A stretch of DNA of 64,000 nt from Allorhodopirellula heiligendammensis. GTDB taxonomy: Bacteria; Planctomycetota; Planctomycetia; Pirellulales; Pirellulaceae. Where the stretch lies: contig NZ_SJPU01000001.1 of assembly GCF_007860105.1 (NCBI RefSeq), positions 1,128,090 through 1,192,089 of the forward strand, in the 5' to 3' direction. A model generated the notes under the pieces. The model did not search any database, had not been told where the DNA came from, and saw nothing but the letters and a program-made list of their open reading frames with translations. Within the stretch, counting starts at the first letter, position 1. Each line of letters begins with the position of its first letter. Position numbers and translations under genes: made by a program. Of this stretch, positions 1 to 9,643 are shown piece after piece.

Positions 1-559
1 AGTACAGCGAGTCGCCGAGACAGACGCCGTAGTTCGTCCGACCCTGTGCTGGCAGCCCCTCACCGGGGTCGCTGGGACATCGGTACGAGGGAATGCTGGT
101 TAACCAGGGTGTGTACTCACCTTGGACGGTGTGGTCCGCCAGCAGCATCCAGGGACTCGGCCCCAAGGGTGCATAAAGACTTCCGGACGCAATTCGATAG
201 GGCGTGCTGATCTGTTGCCAAAGTGCCTGTTGCTCGATAAAGGGTGTGATGCCAACCAACGCACTGAGCTGATTCAGATTGGATCCTCCACCACTGGCGG
301 TCGGTGTGTAAGTCGAGTCCCAACTGGCCCCAGGGTTTCGTTTGGTTCCACCGGCCTGCGCGGGGAGTTGGTCAAAGGCGGAATGGTAGTTTTGGAACGC
401 AAGTCCGATCTGCTTGAAGTTATTGCTGCAACTCATTCGTCGGGCCGCTTCACGGGCAGCTTGTACTGCGGGAAGCAGTAAGCCCACCAGCACACCAATG
501 ATGGCGATCACCACTAGCAACTCGACCAGAGTAAAACCGCGATTTCGTCGGACGTTCAT
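1..559 (-). CDS. DUF1559 domain protein with prepilin-type leader (3' end beyond window)
   Basis: The first 186 residues are visible; the gene runs off the left edge. It starts [20 protein letters not shown]: a short basic leader, cleavage expected between G8 and F9, glutamate at +5, then a hydrophobic helix, as in type IV prepilins and type II pseudopilins. The helix runs into [18 protein letters not shown], the hallmark of the large planctomycete DUF1559 (SBP_bac_10) family, and later residues include CPSDPGEG, also usual in the family. The function of DUF1559 proteins is unknown; surface assembly through a pilin-like helix is inference. A small lipoprotein lies directly upstream on the same strand, a frequent neighbour of these genes. 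Confidence 0.93.
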   Translation of the reverse strand, partial: MNVRRNRGFTLVELLVVIAIIGVLVGLLLPAVQAAREAARRMSCSNNFKQIGLAFQNYHSAFDQLPAQAGGTKRNPGASWDSTYTPTASGGGSNLNQLSALVGITPFIEQQALWQQISTPYRIASGSLYAPLGPSPWMLLADHTVQGEYTPWLTSIPSYRCPSDPGEGLPAQGRTNYGVCLGDSLY

Positions 560-610
560 AGGACACCTTTGCAAATCAGTAAATACGTTACGAGTGACTT
601 CTTTTACGTG

Positions 611-814
611 TTATCGGCTGCCCGTTCCGGGGAGCTCTGCTGGTCCACTGAGGCCCTCCGGCTCTTTCTGGCCACCCCGTGCTGCCGCCTCCGGATTCTC
701 CTGGAGATATCTCTCCAATTCACCCGCCTGCGGGGACTGCACCTCGCGACCGCCACACCCCACGGTGAACAGGCACAGGGAAAAAATGACCAACGTTTGT
801 GTGCTCGATCGCAT
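611..814 (-). CDS. small lipoprotein next to DUF1559 gene
   Basis: A 67-residue product starting MRSSTQTLVIFSLCLFTVGC, with a hydrophobic signal and lipobox TVGC (C20). The mature part is short and rich in Glu, Pro and Gly. A longer start at 838 adds eight residues before the signal and is less likely. It lies 51 bp upstream of the DUF1559 gene in the same direction, a common planctomycete pairing. I recognise no domain; a role linked to the DUF1559 protein is only inferred from position. Confidence 0.7.
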   Translation of the reverse strand: MRSSTQTLVIFSLCLFTVGCGGREVQSPQAGELERYLQENPEAAARGGQKEPEGLSGPAELPGTGSR

Positions 815-1061
815 TGCGAATCTCCTGAGAGTAGGCATGAGCTAGGCTGTGTTATCACATGATATAACATCGGTGAGGATGTGCAAATAGAAAAGTCTGA
901 GGAATTTCGATTTCACCTCTGTCCGGCCCAAAGCAACGCACGAACGCGTAATAATACGCCCGTCCGCATAGTTATCGTGACGTACAAGCCAGGCTTCCGT
1001 CGCTTGGGAGAGTGGGGCGGACACCGGATGGCGTCAAATGCTCGATGCCGAGCCCACCAGG

Positions 1062-1775
1062 TCAAATCCGGTCTCGGCCCTGCTGGCTAAGAAAACCAAT
1101 GACGGTTTTGCGGCCGCGTTGAATTTGGTCACTCATCAGTTGTTGTGCCCGTTTGGGGTCGCCGTCTCGCAGTGCTTGCAGCAACTGTGCCTTCGACTCG
1201 CACGTCTGCTGCGCAACCTCAGCGGTCAACAATCGTGGATCGTTTCGTTGAGCTTCGAACACCGTGCCAATCGCCCGATTGTCGTTCACCACTTTGGCCA
1301 GCAGCGGATTGCGTGACGCCTCGATCAACAGTTCATGGAACTGCTGCTCGTCATCCATCCAGCGATCCAACTGGCGTTTGCTGCTGTGACCTTTGGATTG
1401 CCGCGTAATCTGATCAGAGGTCTGTCTGGCCCGATCAAGAATCGACTCGAGTTCTTCGAGCTGATCGGCGGTAATGTACTGTGCAGCCTCAGCCGCGGCG
1501 CAGCTTTCGAGCGCATCTCGCAAAACATAGAGATTGTTTAGGTCCTGACGATTCGCTCTGCGAACGTAAGCACCGGCGCCAGGAACGTGATCCACCAAAC
1601 CCTCGCTCGACAGCCGATTGATCGCCTCACGCACGGGAATCACGCTCACCCCGATTGCTTGTGCGAGAGTTCGATTGACCAACTGCTTGCCCGGCGGAAA
1701 CTCTCCGCTGGCGAGCTTCTCTCGAATGTATTCGTATGCCCGTTCCGCAAGACTTTGATCCACAGGTTTGCTCAA
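1062..1775 (-). CDS. GntR-family transcriptional regulator (FCD/FadR type)
   Basis: A 237-residue DNA-binding regulator. Residues about 8-75 form a GntR winged helix (AYEYIREKLASGEFPPG, then IPVREAINRLSSEGLV), and residues about 85-220 are the all-helical FCD ligand domain, which in this family binds a carboxylate or sugar acid, often with a metal. It lies 264 bp downstream of the secreted beta-galactosidase gene on the same strand. Control of that gene is plausible, but no operator is visible and the ligand cannot be read from sequence. Confidence 0.9.
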   Translation of the reverse strand: MSKPVDQSLAERAYEYIREKLASGEFPPGKQLVNRTLAQAIGVSVIPVREAINRLSSEGLVDHVPGAGAYVRRANRQDLNNLYVLRDALESCAAAEAAQYITADQLEELESILDRARQTSDQITRQSKGHSSKRQLDRWMDDEQQFHELLIEASRNPLLAKVVNDNRAIGTVFEAQRNDPRLLTAEVAQQTCESKAQLLQALRDGDPKRAQQLMSDQIQRGRKTVIGFLSQQGRDRI

Positions 1776-2039
1776 TGTTGATTCTGGGTGGGGAGGAGCC
1801 AGCGACGTGGTTCGACGATAATCTGGTAGCTGAACGCGTCAAGAGTGTCCGCACTTCCAAGGTTAGATCACTCGGGAATTCTCGAAACTGCCATCGCCCA
1901 ACTGCGGTCGACGCATTCAATCCAGCATCGCGGACAATCCTTACGCACCAATGTTATAACGTCATGTTTGGCGGCGTCCATGAAGCATGGAGAAACAATG
2001 CGGGATGCATGCCAGTTCGAACCACTGCGTGATGCTCCG

Positions 2040-5000
2040 TCAATCAATCGATATTTCATCGATGTACATTCCGCCGTTCTCGACAGTCGTGAGACGAATG
2101 GTATTCGCACCGCGTTGAAGACGAATCGGAACATCGACGGTTCTCCAGTCACGCCCCCAGTTCGCCGCGTTGGGCAGCAGCAGTCGCTCCTTCACAACTT
2201 GGTCGTTCACCGACAGCTGAATAAGCCGCCCCGGTTGTTTCGGATGTTTTCCACTGTAGCGGATCACCAGTTTTGCCTGCCGAACGTCGCCGTCATTCTC
2301 CTGGTACCATTCCGCATAGCCCCCTCGTGACTGGCCAAAATCGATAAACCCTTTCCCATGAAATCCTTGGCCCTGCGATTTGATCTTGGCGCCATTGAGG
2401 GTAGCGTCTTCGGCTTGTTCACTCCCGGGACGAGACGTGCTAGTCGTACCGGACGGCTCATTCCACACGAACCCTTCGTCGACCGCGAAGCGCTCATGCA
2501 AGGCCTGTAATGGTTTGCCGTCTACCATGACGAGCGCTTTGACGGTCGTGCCCAGCGGTACCGAGAATGCATCGGTGTATGGAGTCGAGTCTGGAGTAGG
2601 TGTTTCACCGTTGGTTGTGTAGAAGACTTCCACGTCAAGGCTGGGAATGTTACCACGCAGTGCGAGCACCTGTGTTTCGATACTGACCTCGCTGGATGTA
2701 ATCTGTTTCTTCTCACCGAGGATGCCGCTCGCGACCAACGCGATATCGCCTGGCTGACCGGTCGCCTCCACGTAGGCCCGGGTCAGTCCGTAGAACGCAA
2801 TACGGCTGTCAGCCTTATGGTGCGGTTCCACGTCCACGGGACTGCCGTTGTCGAGAGCGCGGATTCGCCCAGGACCAATTACCTTGAAAAAGGTGCGGTT
2901 TTCGCCGTAGGGATACGTTTCACCATCGGCATCCGTGGTCGTCACACGGACCTGCACGATGTCTTTTCCCACGGAGGTCAACGGCTCGCCGTCAACCGAG
3001 AGCGTAAACTTTGACGGAGCATCAGCGGTGCGAATCATCGTTTGCGCGACCTTCTTGCCACCGCGGTAGCCTATTGCCCGGAGTTCTCCTGGCGTCCACG
3101 GAATCATCCACTCGCACTGCATTTCATTCCATCGTGTACCCGGCCGCTGCTTCCCGAGCGACTTCCCGTCCACCAATAATTCGACTTCTGCACAGTTGGA
3201 GTAGACCCACACCGGAATGGGAGTGCCTTCCTGAATGGTCGGATGCGTCCAGTGCGGCAGGATGTGGACCATGGGAGTTTCGGTCCACTGGCTCTGATAA
3301 AGATAGAACAGGTCCTTTTCAAAGTTGGCGAGGTCGATCGCACCTCCCATAAAAGCTCGGAAGGGCCAGCCTCCATGCACATAGGATGCTTCGCCGATAT
3401 AGTCGTGACCCGTCCAGCGAAACGAGCCAGCAAATTGTGGAATGTCGCGTAATTGCTCAATGTTATGGCGAGCGGTCGTGCGAACGGTTGCGTTGTCATA
3501 GCTGGAATTGAATACCTGTTTTCGGTGCCCGCGATCTGCGTCGTCAATCCAATCGTGCGTGAAGACTTCGGTTTTTGTGAGATCTGGGATCTCGTGGACG
3601 GCTTCGTTGACGTCCGGCCCACCGTCGCGGTACCAAGTATTGGTGCGGTAGTAGCCACGCACCTGCCAGGTGTGCGTGTTTTCCGTCCCGATAAAGACGC
3701 GGTCGGAATTTAGGTTTTCGAACCAGCCCACCTTCTCACTGCTGCCGTTGACGCCGAAAACATCCATCCATTGGGACCCCGAATGTCCCGAAGTGACGGG
3801 GCGCGTGGGATCGAGCTGATGACAGAGAGCGACCAGATCGGCGGCGATTGGCCCGCCGGTTTCATTGCCCAGGCTCCAGATCACGACGGACGGATGGTTG
3901 CGATCACGCTGCATCCAATCGCTCAGATCACGTTGCCACCACTGGTCGAAGAAATAGCGGCCGTAATCATGCTGCGCTTTCTTTTTCCATCCATCGAAAA
4001 TCTCATCCATGACCAGCATCCCGACCTCGTCACAGATGTCATAAAAGACAGGCGTCTGTGGATGGTGTGCTGTGCGGATGGCGTTGCAACCCATCGCCTT
4101 GAGCTGCTCGATGCGAAACCGCAGGATCTTATCAGGGACCGCTGCACCGAGAGCGCCCGCGTCCTGATGGTTACAGACGCCCTGCAGCTTGACGTTCTTT
4201 CCATTCAGCCACATCCCCGTTGCAGGTCTCCATTCGATGTCGCGAAAGCCGAAGCGGGTCGAGCTCATATCGACCGTTTGACCGTCCGCTTCTAATGTCA
4301 CGACTGCGTCGTAGAGATGAGGTGAATCGAGATCCCAACGAAGGTGGTTGGGAGCCATCAGCTCGAACCGGGAGAACTGATTCGAGTGCGGGGCAACAAT
4401 CACAGAGTTTCTTTGCGACGTCACCGTTTTGCCGGACGGATCGACGATCGCCACATTGACATCCATCGCCCTCGTCTCGTCCGTGGTGTTGCGAACTTCC
4501 GCATCGAGATTGACTGTATTCGCCTGGGTGCGGACAAAGACACCGTCGCGAGCAAGGTGGACTTTGTCTTTCACATCGATCCATGTGTGAGCATAAATAC
4601 CGCTGCCCGTGTACCACCGCGCCGACGGCTGCTTGTCGTTATCCACGCGAACTGCGATGGTGATCGAATCGGCGGTGTCGACCGCTCTGCTGATGTCATA
4701 CGCAAATGAGCTCCAGCCGTAGGGTCGCGTGCCGAGCTCTTGCCCGTTTGCCCAGACAGTGCTATTCATGTACACGCCGTCAAATGCAATCTCGACATGT
4801 TTCCCCTTCCAATCATTGGGAACCTGGATCGTCTTGCGGTACCAGCCAATTCCAGCAGGCAGATAGCCGCCGGTTCCGCCCATCGGGTTGCCTTTGCGAT
4901 ACTCGCCTTCGATGCTCCAGTCATGTGGAATATCGAGCGCACGCCAATCGGCATCGTTGAAAGTGCTCGCCTCCGCACCGGGGACGTCACCTAGCTGAAA

Positions 5001-5093
5001 CTTCCATCGGGCATCAAAACTTGAGCGTTCTGCCTGAGCCAGATTGGCAATGAACAACAGGATCAACAACAGCTTCTTCAAGGGACTCTCCAT
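2040..5093 (-). CDS. secreted GH2-family beta-galactosidase-like glycosidase with C-terminal carbohydrate-binding modules
   Basis: A 1017-residue exported enzyme. Residues 1-21 are a signal peptide (KKLLLILLFIANLAQA). Residues about 25-180 are the GH2 jelly-roll domain (HDWSIEG, GVYMNSTVWANG), about 185-290 the immunoglobulin-like domain, and about 290-620 the catalytic TIM barrel. NHPSVVIWSLGNETGG places the acid/base at E411, and FIGTENTH makes E471 a candidate nucleophile. Further Ig-like domains follow, then a chitobiase-C-like stretch (VEVFYTTNGETPTPDSTPY) and a C-terminal CBM6/35-like beta-sandwich ending GGMYIDEISID. It probably removes terminal beta-galactosides from polysaccharides outside the cytoplasmic membrane. 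Beta-galactosidase is the best guess; beta-glucuronidase or mannosidase activity occurs in the same family. A phosphatase gene diverges 68 bp upstream. Confidence 0.9.
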   Translation of the reverse strand: MESPLKKLLLILLFIANLAQAERSSFDARWKFQLGDVPGAEASTFNDADWRALDIPHDWSIEGEYRKGNPMGGTGGYLPAGIGWYRKTIQVPNDWKGKHVEIAFDGVYMNSTVWANGQELGTRPYGWSSFAYDISRAVDTADSITIAVRVDNDKQPSARWYTGSGIYAHTWIDVKDKVHLARDGVFVRTQANTVNLDAEVRNTTDETRAMDVNVAIVDPSGKTVTSQRNSVIVAPHSNQFSRFELMAPNHLRWDLDSPHLYDAVVTLEADGQTVDMSSTRFGFRDIEWRPATGMWLNGKNVKLQGVCNHQDAGALGAAVPDKILRFRIEQLKAMGCNAIRTAHHPQTPVFYDICDEVGMLVMDEIFDGWKKKAQHDYGRYFFDQWWQRDLSDWMQRDRNHPSVVIWSLGNETGGPIAADLVALCHQLDPTRPVTSGHSGSQWMDVFGVNGSSEKVGWFENLNSDRVFIGTENTHTWQVRGYYRTNTWYRDGGPDVNEAVHEIPDLTKTEVFTHDWIDDADRGHRKQVFNSSYDNATVRTTARHNIEQLRDIPQFAGSFRWTGHDYIGEASYVHGGWPFRAFMGGAIDLANFEKDLFYLYQSQWTETPMVHILPHWTHPTIQEGTPIPVWVYSNCAEVELLVDGKSLGKQRPGTRWNEMQCEWMIPWTPGELRAIGYRGGKKVAQTMIRTADAPSKFTLSVDGEPLTSVGKDIVQVRVTTTDADGETYPYGENRTFFKVIGPGRIRALDNGSPVDVEPHHKADSRIAFYGLTRAYVEATGQPGDIALVASGILGEKKQITSSEVSIETQVLALRGNIPSLDVEVFYTTNGETPTPDSTPYTDAFSVPLGTTVKALVMVDGKPLQALHERFAVDEGFVWNEPSGTTSTSRPGSEQAEDATLNGAKIKSQGQGFHGKGFIDFGQSRGGYAEWYQENDGDVRQAKLVIRYSGKHPKQPGRLIQLSVNDQVVKERLLLPNAANWGRDWRTVDVPIRLQRGANTIRLTTVENGGMYIDEISID

Positions 5094-5161
5094 GCGGAAA
5101 CGAGAACGTTCGACCTATCTTAGCACCGAATCCATTTCCCAGCAGGCATTACGTATTTTCG

Positions 5162-5725
5162 ATGCGATTCCAGCTCACCTATCCCACCACTGAGACGCCC
5201 GCCACGCGAACGTATTGGGTGGTGCACAACGCGTTATTGGCAGGAGCGTATCCGGGCCAGCCGGATCACGCACAGCATCACGCGAGACTGCAATCGCTAT
5301 ACGATGCAGGGATACGAACTTTCATCAACTTGCAAGAAGAAGGTGAGGCGAACAACGCCGGGCAACCCTTCGTCCCCTACGAAAAAGATCTTCGTGAAAT
5401 TGCTAAAAAGCGAGGCGACACGGTCGCCCACCTGCGGTTTCCCATTCCCGACGGCGGCACGACATCGGCCGATCGCATGCGATCCATCCTCAACACAATC
5501 GACCTCTCGCTAGCGGCCAATCGAGCCGTCTATGTGCATTGCTTCGGGGGTATGGGAAGAACGGGGACGACCATATGTTGTTGGCTGATGCGGCACGGAC
5601 ATGTCGATCGCAGTAACGTTCTCGCCACGCTCACGCGGCTGCGGAAAGCCGACAAAGAGCGTGCGGATTGGAAAGCTCCTGAGAATGCCGATCAAGAATC
5701 ATTTGTGCTGAACTGGGCGGAGTGA
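5162..5725 (+). CDS. dual-specificity-type protein tyrosine phosphatase
   Basis: A 187-residue cytoplasmic cysteine phosphatase. The signature YVHCFGGMGRTG gives nucleophile C127 and phosphate-binding R133 (C-x5-R), and PIPDGG supplies the probable general acid D97. The fold resembles the CDKN3-like and plant/bacterial dual-specificity group. Substrates cannot be inferred. Its TGA stop shares a base with the ATG of the next gene, a phosphatase of a different fold, so the two are probably translated together. The GH2 glycosidase gene diverges upstream. Confidence 0.9.
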   Translation: MRFQLTYPTTETPATRTYWVVHNALLAGAYPGQPDHAQHHARLQSLYDAGIRTFINLQEEGEANNAGQPFVPYEKDLREIAKKRGDTVAHLRFPIPDGGTTSADRMRSILNTIDLSLAANRAVYVHCFGGMGRTGTTICCWLMRHGHVDRSNVLATLTRLRKADKERADWKAPENADQESFVLNWAE

Positions 5726-6072
5726 TGTCGCGACGACCGTGCATCCTTTTCGTTTGCAGCAAGAACCAATGGCGAAGCCCAACGGCCGAAGCGGTCTACT
5801 GCAACGACGATCGGATTTCGGTTCGATCGCGGGGAACAGCGAGGGCGGCGGTGCAATCGATTCGATCGAGCGACATCGTTTGGGCAGACGTGATTCTGGT
5901 GATGGAAGACAAGCACCGTCAGCGAATCCAGGCAAACTTTCCTGGCGAATCTAAGTACAAACCAGTGCACGTGTTGGTAATTCCCGACGACTACCCGTTC
6001 ATGGACGCTGAGTTGGTGGATTTGATCAAGTCTGCGACGGAGTCGATCATCGTGACGCTCCAGCAGAGCTGA
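5725..6072 (+). CDS. low-molecular-weight tyrosine phosphatase-like protein
   Basis: A 115-residue protein. I chose the ATG at 5725, overlapping the preceding stop as TGATG; an in-frame GTG lies one codon earlier. The P-loop FVCSKNQWRSPTAE gives C11 and R17 (C-x5-R-S) right at the N terminus, as in low-molecular-weight phosphatases, and IPDDYPFMDAELVDLI carries the C-terminal acidic motif of a short bacterial branch. It is shorter than classical LMW-PTPs (about 150 residues), which is normal for this branch. The coupling to a dual-specificity phosphatase suggests a shared pathway; arsenate reductase activity is a less likely alternative. Confidence 0.88.
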   Translation: MSRRPCILFVCSKNQWRSPTAEAVYCNDDRISVRSRGTARAAVQSIRSSDIVWADVILVMEDKHRQRIQANFPGESKYKPVHVLVIPDDYPFMDAELVDLIKSATESIIVTLQQS

Positions 6073-6132
6073 TTTGGATGGCTGGCCCGAGCAACCACCA
6101 CATTGTTGAACCTAGCGGAGCAGGATGTGAAA

Positions 6133-6159
6133 ATCGATCGTGTGAATCGCGCGATCGAT
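6133..6159 (-). terminator. possible terminator between convergent genes
   Basis: Perfect 8-bp inverted repeat, ATCGATCG at 6133-6140 and CGATCGAT at 6152-6159, with an 11-base loop. Read on the minus strand it is followed by four T residues, so it could end transcripts from the selO gene, whose stop lies about 170 bases before it. It also lies downstream of the plus-strand phosphatase pair. The distance from selO and the short T run keep this tentative. Confidence 0.4.
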
Positions 6160-6327
6160 CAGAAAGCGCGACCGAAACGTGCGATGACGAGGACGACGCT
6201 CCCGAACCATGGCAGGCGATTACCGATCCGAATGCAATGAAGCCGCGTGAATGCCGCATAGCGGACGACTGACGATGGGAATGTACTGTACTGCCGGTGG
6301 GAGTCTGCGATGAGGCGGAGTGGCGCG

Positions 6328-7788
6328 TCAGGTTCCACAGAAGGTTGCCTGCACAACCTCCTCTGGCAGCGGCGCCGACTCGTACTCGGCGAACTCCGGC
6401 TGCGCGGTGAACGGCTGCTGCAACAATTCAGTGAGGCGATGAAAGGGCGTGAAGTCGCCCGCGTTACCCGCGACGATGACTTCCTCGATGCGATGGTTGC
6501 GTGGTATGAAGATGGGATTGGTCCGCCGCATCAGCCCAATCGCTTGGCCGTGGTCGCAATCACGCAGCCGCTTCCGCCACTGGCCAAGCCATTGAGTGAT
6601 CGCCCCGGGTTGGTCGAACAGTGCGATGACCTGGTGATCGTCGCCGCTCTCCAGAGCGTCCGAAAGATAACGAAAGACCAGCGTAAAGTCGGCACCGCTC
6701 TCTGACATTGCGGCCAGCAAGTTTTCCGCCATTTGCATGTCGCACTTGTCACCCGCTTCGATCCCAATTTTGGCTGTCAAACGCCGCTGCCATTCGGTTT
6801 GGTGGATGGCTGCGAACGCGTCAAGAGCACGTTCGGCTTGGTCCACCGCTTGCTTTGTATCCGCGTGCAAAAGTGGCAGTAAGGTTTCGGCGAAGCGGCA
6901 AAGGTTCCACCGGCCGATCGGGGCCTGATTCATGAAAGCGTAACGCCCCTGGTGATCAATTGAGCTGAACGTTTTCATCGGATCGTAAGCGTCCATGAAA
7001 GCGCAGGGACCAAAGTCAATTGTCTCGCCGGAGACATTCATGTTATCCGTGTTCATCACGCCGTGAATGAATCCAAACTGCATCCAATGTGCGATCAATT
7101 TTGCTTGCCGCTGAATGACTTGTTGGAGCAGAGCGAGGTACGGGTTCTCCTCCTGTTGCACGTCCGGATACAGGCGTTCGATCACGTAGTCGGCGAGCAG
7201 CTTCACGTTCACTTGATCCTGGCGGGCAGCGAACCATTCAAAGGTGCCGACCCGGATGTGCGACGCCGCCACCCGAGTGAGAATTCCCCCGGGCATCAGA
7301 CGTTCGCGCCGCACCTGCTCACCTGTCGCGACTGCTGCGAGCGAGCGGGTTGTCGGCACGCCTAAGGCCGCGAAGGCTTCCGAGACAATGTACTCACGCA
7401 GCACGGGACCGAGTGCTGAGCGTCCGTCGCCACGCCGCGAAAAGGGTGTCGGCCCCGAGCCCTTGAGTTGCATGTCGTAGCGCGCACCATCCGGGCAGAT
7501 GACCTCGCCGAGCAAAATGGCACGACCGTCACCGAGTTGCGGTGAAAAACCACCGAATTGGTGTCCTGAATACGCCATCGCCAAAGGCTGGCCGCCCGCC
7601 GCCGCTTCGTTCCCCGCCAGGATAGCGAGACCTTCGGAGGAATGCAGCTGGGCGAGGTCGATCCCCAACTCGACTGCCAAAGGATCGTTGAGCCGAATCA
7701 GCACCGGTTCCCTGACTGGAATCGGCTCGGTCCGCGCAAAAAATGCATCTGGCAAAGTGGAATAGCTGTTGTCGAAATTGAAAAGCAT
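6328..7788 (-). CDS. selO: SelO/YdiU-family protein adenylyltransferase
   Basis: A 486-residue protein from the ATG at 7788. SelO proteins are pseudokinase-fold enzymes that transfer AMP from ATP to Ser, Thr or Tyr of target proteins, with a role in redox stress. Family signatures are clear: MAYSGHQFGGFSPQLGDGRA, LKGSGPTPFSRRGDGRSALG, and the active-site run HGVMNTDNMN...TIDFGP with D248 and D258 as metal and catalytic aspartates. The C terminus ends FCGT; a cysteine stands near where vertebrate SelO has selenocysteine. Length matches bacterial members. A TTG three codons upstream is a weaker start. Confidence 0.95.
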   Translation of the reverse strand: MLFNFDNSYSTLPDAFFARTEPIPVREPVLIRLNDPLAVELGIDLAQLHSSEGLAILAGNEAAAGGQPLAMAYSGHQFGGFSPQLGDGRAILLGEVICPDGARYDMQLKGSGPTPFSRRGDGRSALGPVLREYIVSEAFAALGVPTTRSLAAVATGEQVRRERLMPGGILTRVAASHIRVGTFEWFAARQDQVNVKLLADYVIERLYPDVQQEENPYLALLQQVIQRQAKLIAHWMQFGFIHGVMNTDNMNVSGETIDFGPCAFMDAYDPMKTFSSIDHQGRYAFMNQAPIGRWNLCRFAETLLPLLHADTKQAVDQAERALDAFAAIHQTEWQRRLTAKIGIEAGDKCDMQMAENLLAAMSESGADFTLVFRYLSDALESGDDHQVIALFDQPGAITQWLGQWRKRLRDCDHGQAIGLMRRTNPIFIPRNHRIEEVIVAGNAGDFTPFHRLTELLQQPFTAQPEFAEYESAPLPEEVVQATFCGT

Positions 7789-8236
7789 CGGTGCCAAGGT
7801 GAGAGAAGGGAGTCAGCCAGTAGAACAAATGTGCGGCAGTGACGGCGGCAGACTGGCCTACACCGCCAAAAGCATAACAGCGCGAAAGCCGCACCCGGCT
7901 CGTAAACCGCAATACGGGAGTGAGGATTCCCCACACGACCGACTTAGGAAACCTGATGTCTGGATGAACACGGTAAACCATGATGGCAAGTCCGTCTGGT
8001 CGCACACTTGTCAGCATTGGCCGCTGTTGCCTCATCGGACCGCTCTGAGTGGTGAGAAGGCGGGTTGCCCGGATCTGGTTCGGCGACGCAAGGGAGCCGA
8101 TTTCAGCGGTGATGCCACTTGGACGGACTTAAGTTATCTTAACGCGGCCAGCGACTTTCCGTGTCCCCGTAAGTGATACTCCTGCGTCCGCAGCCGATCG
8201 TTCAACTCTTACGTCAACTTCTGCCTTCAAACTATC
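7789..8236. other. intergenic region between divergent genes, no gene seen
   Basis: About 450 bases between the divergent selO and PQQ-propeller genes. Open frames exist on both strands, including one of 135 codons on the plus strand, but none shows a domain, signal peptide or protein-like composition, and each overlaps others. It should hold the promoters of both flanking genes; I cannot point to specific elements. Confidence 0.5.
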
Positions 8237-9529
8237 ATGACCACTCCCTCTCCACACAGCTTTGCCGGGTGTCTGCTCGCGATATCGGCATGCATCAGTA
8301 CTCTCCTTTTATCGGCATCATCCGACGCTGCCGATGCGTGGCCCGTGTTTCGTGGCCCGACGGGGAATGGTATCGCAGAAACTGGATCAAGCGTGCCGAC
8401 AGAATGGTCGCAGGAGAAGAACGTTGTGTTTCGTACTCCACTGCCCGGTCAAGGCTGGTCCTCCCCCGTCGTCGCGGATGGTCGGATCTACCTATCGGCG
8501 GCCATCCCCCTTGACGAGGAAGCCGATTCCAACGAGATACCGTACGCACTGTCCTTAATCATCTTGGACGCAGCGAGTGGTGAGCTTTTAAAGTCTGTGC
8601 CTTTGATGGAACAGACCCCAGCGAAGAGTCACAAGATTCATAAGAAGAATTCGCATGCGAGCCCGACACCGATTGTTAACGGCGATCGCATTTTCGTTCA
8701 CTTTGGCTATCAGGGAACCGCGTGCGTTGATCGAGATGGAAATCTGATATGGAAGAATCGGGATCTGTTTTTCGAACCCATCCACGGCAACGGCGGCACG
8801 CCGATTTTGGTAGGCGACAAGTTGATTTTCACATGTGATGGCGAAAGCGATCCCAAAGTGGTGGCCTTGGATGCCGAGACGGGCGAAGTTGCGTGGGAAG
8901 TGAAACGCCCGAACGATGCCCAGCGAACGTTCTCCTTCTGCACGCCAACGTTGATCGTCGTCGATGGTGCGCAGCAAGTCATTGCACCGGGAAGCGACTG
9001 CGTGTTGGCGATTGACCCTGCCAGCGGAAACATCATTTGGCAGTTGCTGTACTCAGGATATTCGGTCATCCCTAAGCCGATCTACCACCACGGGATGGTC
9101 TATCTTTCGACAAGCTATGACACTCCCAGCATGTTGGCAATCGACCCCACGGGCCACGGCGACGTGACTCGGACGCATTTGAAATGGTCGCTCAATAAGA
9201 ACGTTCCTCACACCGCGTCAATGCTCGCTTACGAAGGATTGATCTACTCAGTCAGCGATGGTGGGATTGCGATCTGCGTCGATGCTCAGACTGGCGACGT
9301 CATCTACAGAAAACGTATCGGCGGCGGATTCTCTGCATCTCCTGTCCTGGTTGATAACAAGATTTATTACACCAACGAATCGGGTGTTACGACCGTGATC
9401 GCTACCGGCCGCGAATACAATATGCTAGCGGAGAACGATCTGGGTGAACGAACACTCGCTTCCGCAGCGATCGATGGCAACGCGTTGATCATCCGAACGG
9501 CTGACGCGATCTATCGCATCGAAGAATAG
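8237..9529 (+). CDS. secreted PQQ-like beta-propeller repeat protein
   Basis: A 430-residue protein with an N-terminal signal (hydrophobic about 10-30, ending SSDAADAW) and tryptophan-docking repeats: WPVFRGPTGNGIAE opens the domain, and units such as VVALDAETGEVAWEVKRP, VLAIDPASGNIIWQLLY and AICVDAQTGDVIYRKRIGG recur about every 45-60 residues. The same WPxFRGPxGNG opening recurs in many planctomycete proteins. The fold is shared with PQQ alcohol dehydrogenases and BamB, but I see no heme or calcium-site motif, so a scaffold role is as likely as catalysis. It lies upstream of a sialidase-like gene. Confidence 0.85.
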   Translation: MTTPSPHSFAGCLLAISACISTLLLSASSDAADAWPVFRGPTGNGIAETGSSVPTEWSQEKNVVFRTPLPGQGWSSPVVADGRIYLSAAIPLDEEADSNEIPYALSLIILDAASGELLKSVPLMEQTPAKSHKIHKKNSHASPTPIVNGDRIFVHFGYQGTACVDRDGNLIWKNRDLFFEPIHGNGGTPILVGDKLIFTCDGESDPKVVALDAETGEVAWEVKRPNDAQRTFSFCTPTLIVVDGAQQVIAPGSDCVLAIDPASGNIIWQLLYSGYSVIPKPIYHHGMVYLSTSYDTPSMLAIDPTGHGDVTRTHLKWSLNKNVPHTASMLAYEGLIYSVSDGGIAICVDAQTGDVIYRKRIGGGFSASPVLVDNKIYYTNESGVTTVIATGREYNMLAENDLGERTLASAAIDGNALIIRTADAIYRIEE

Positions 9530-9643
9530 TCCTGCGAGAAGGCGTTTGTCATAGCCGCTCGCTGCGGTGTCCGGTACGGTGAAGCTCGAAAAGTTGACAG
9601 AATCTCCCTATCAATTATCACGAAACAACGAAAGTAAGCTGCC

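Noticed and set aside
6078-6272. Short acidic frame of 64 codons
   Set aside because: Low-complexity Glu/Asp/Ser/Arg composition, no start signal, and it overlaps the possible terminator between convergent genes.
7769-8176. Open frame of 135 codons on the plus strand
   Set aside because: Begins inside selO on the opposite strand and has no recognisable domain or signal.
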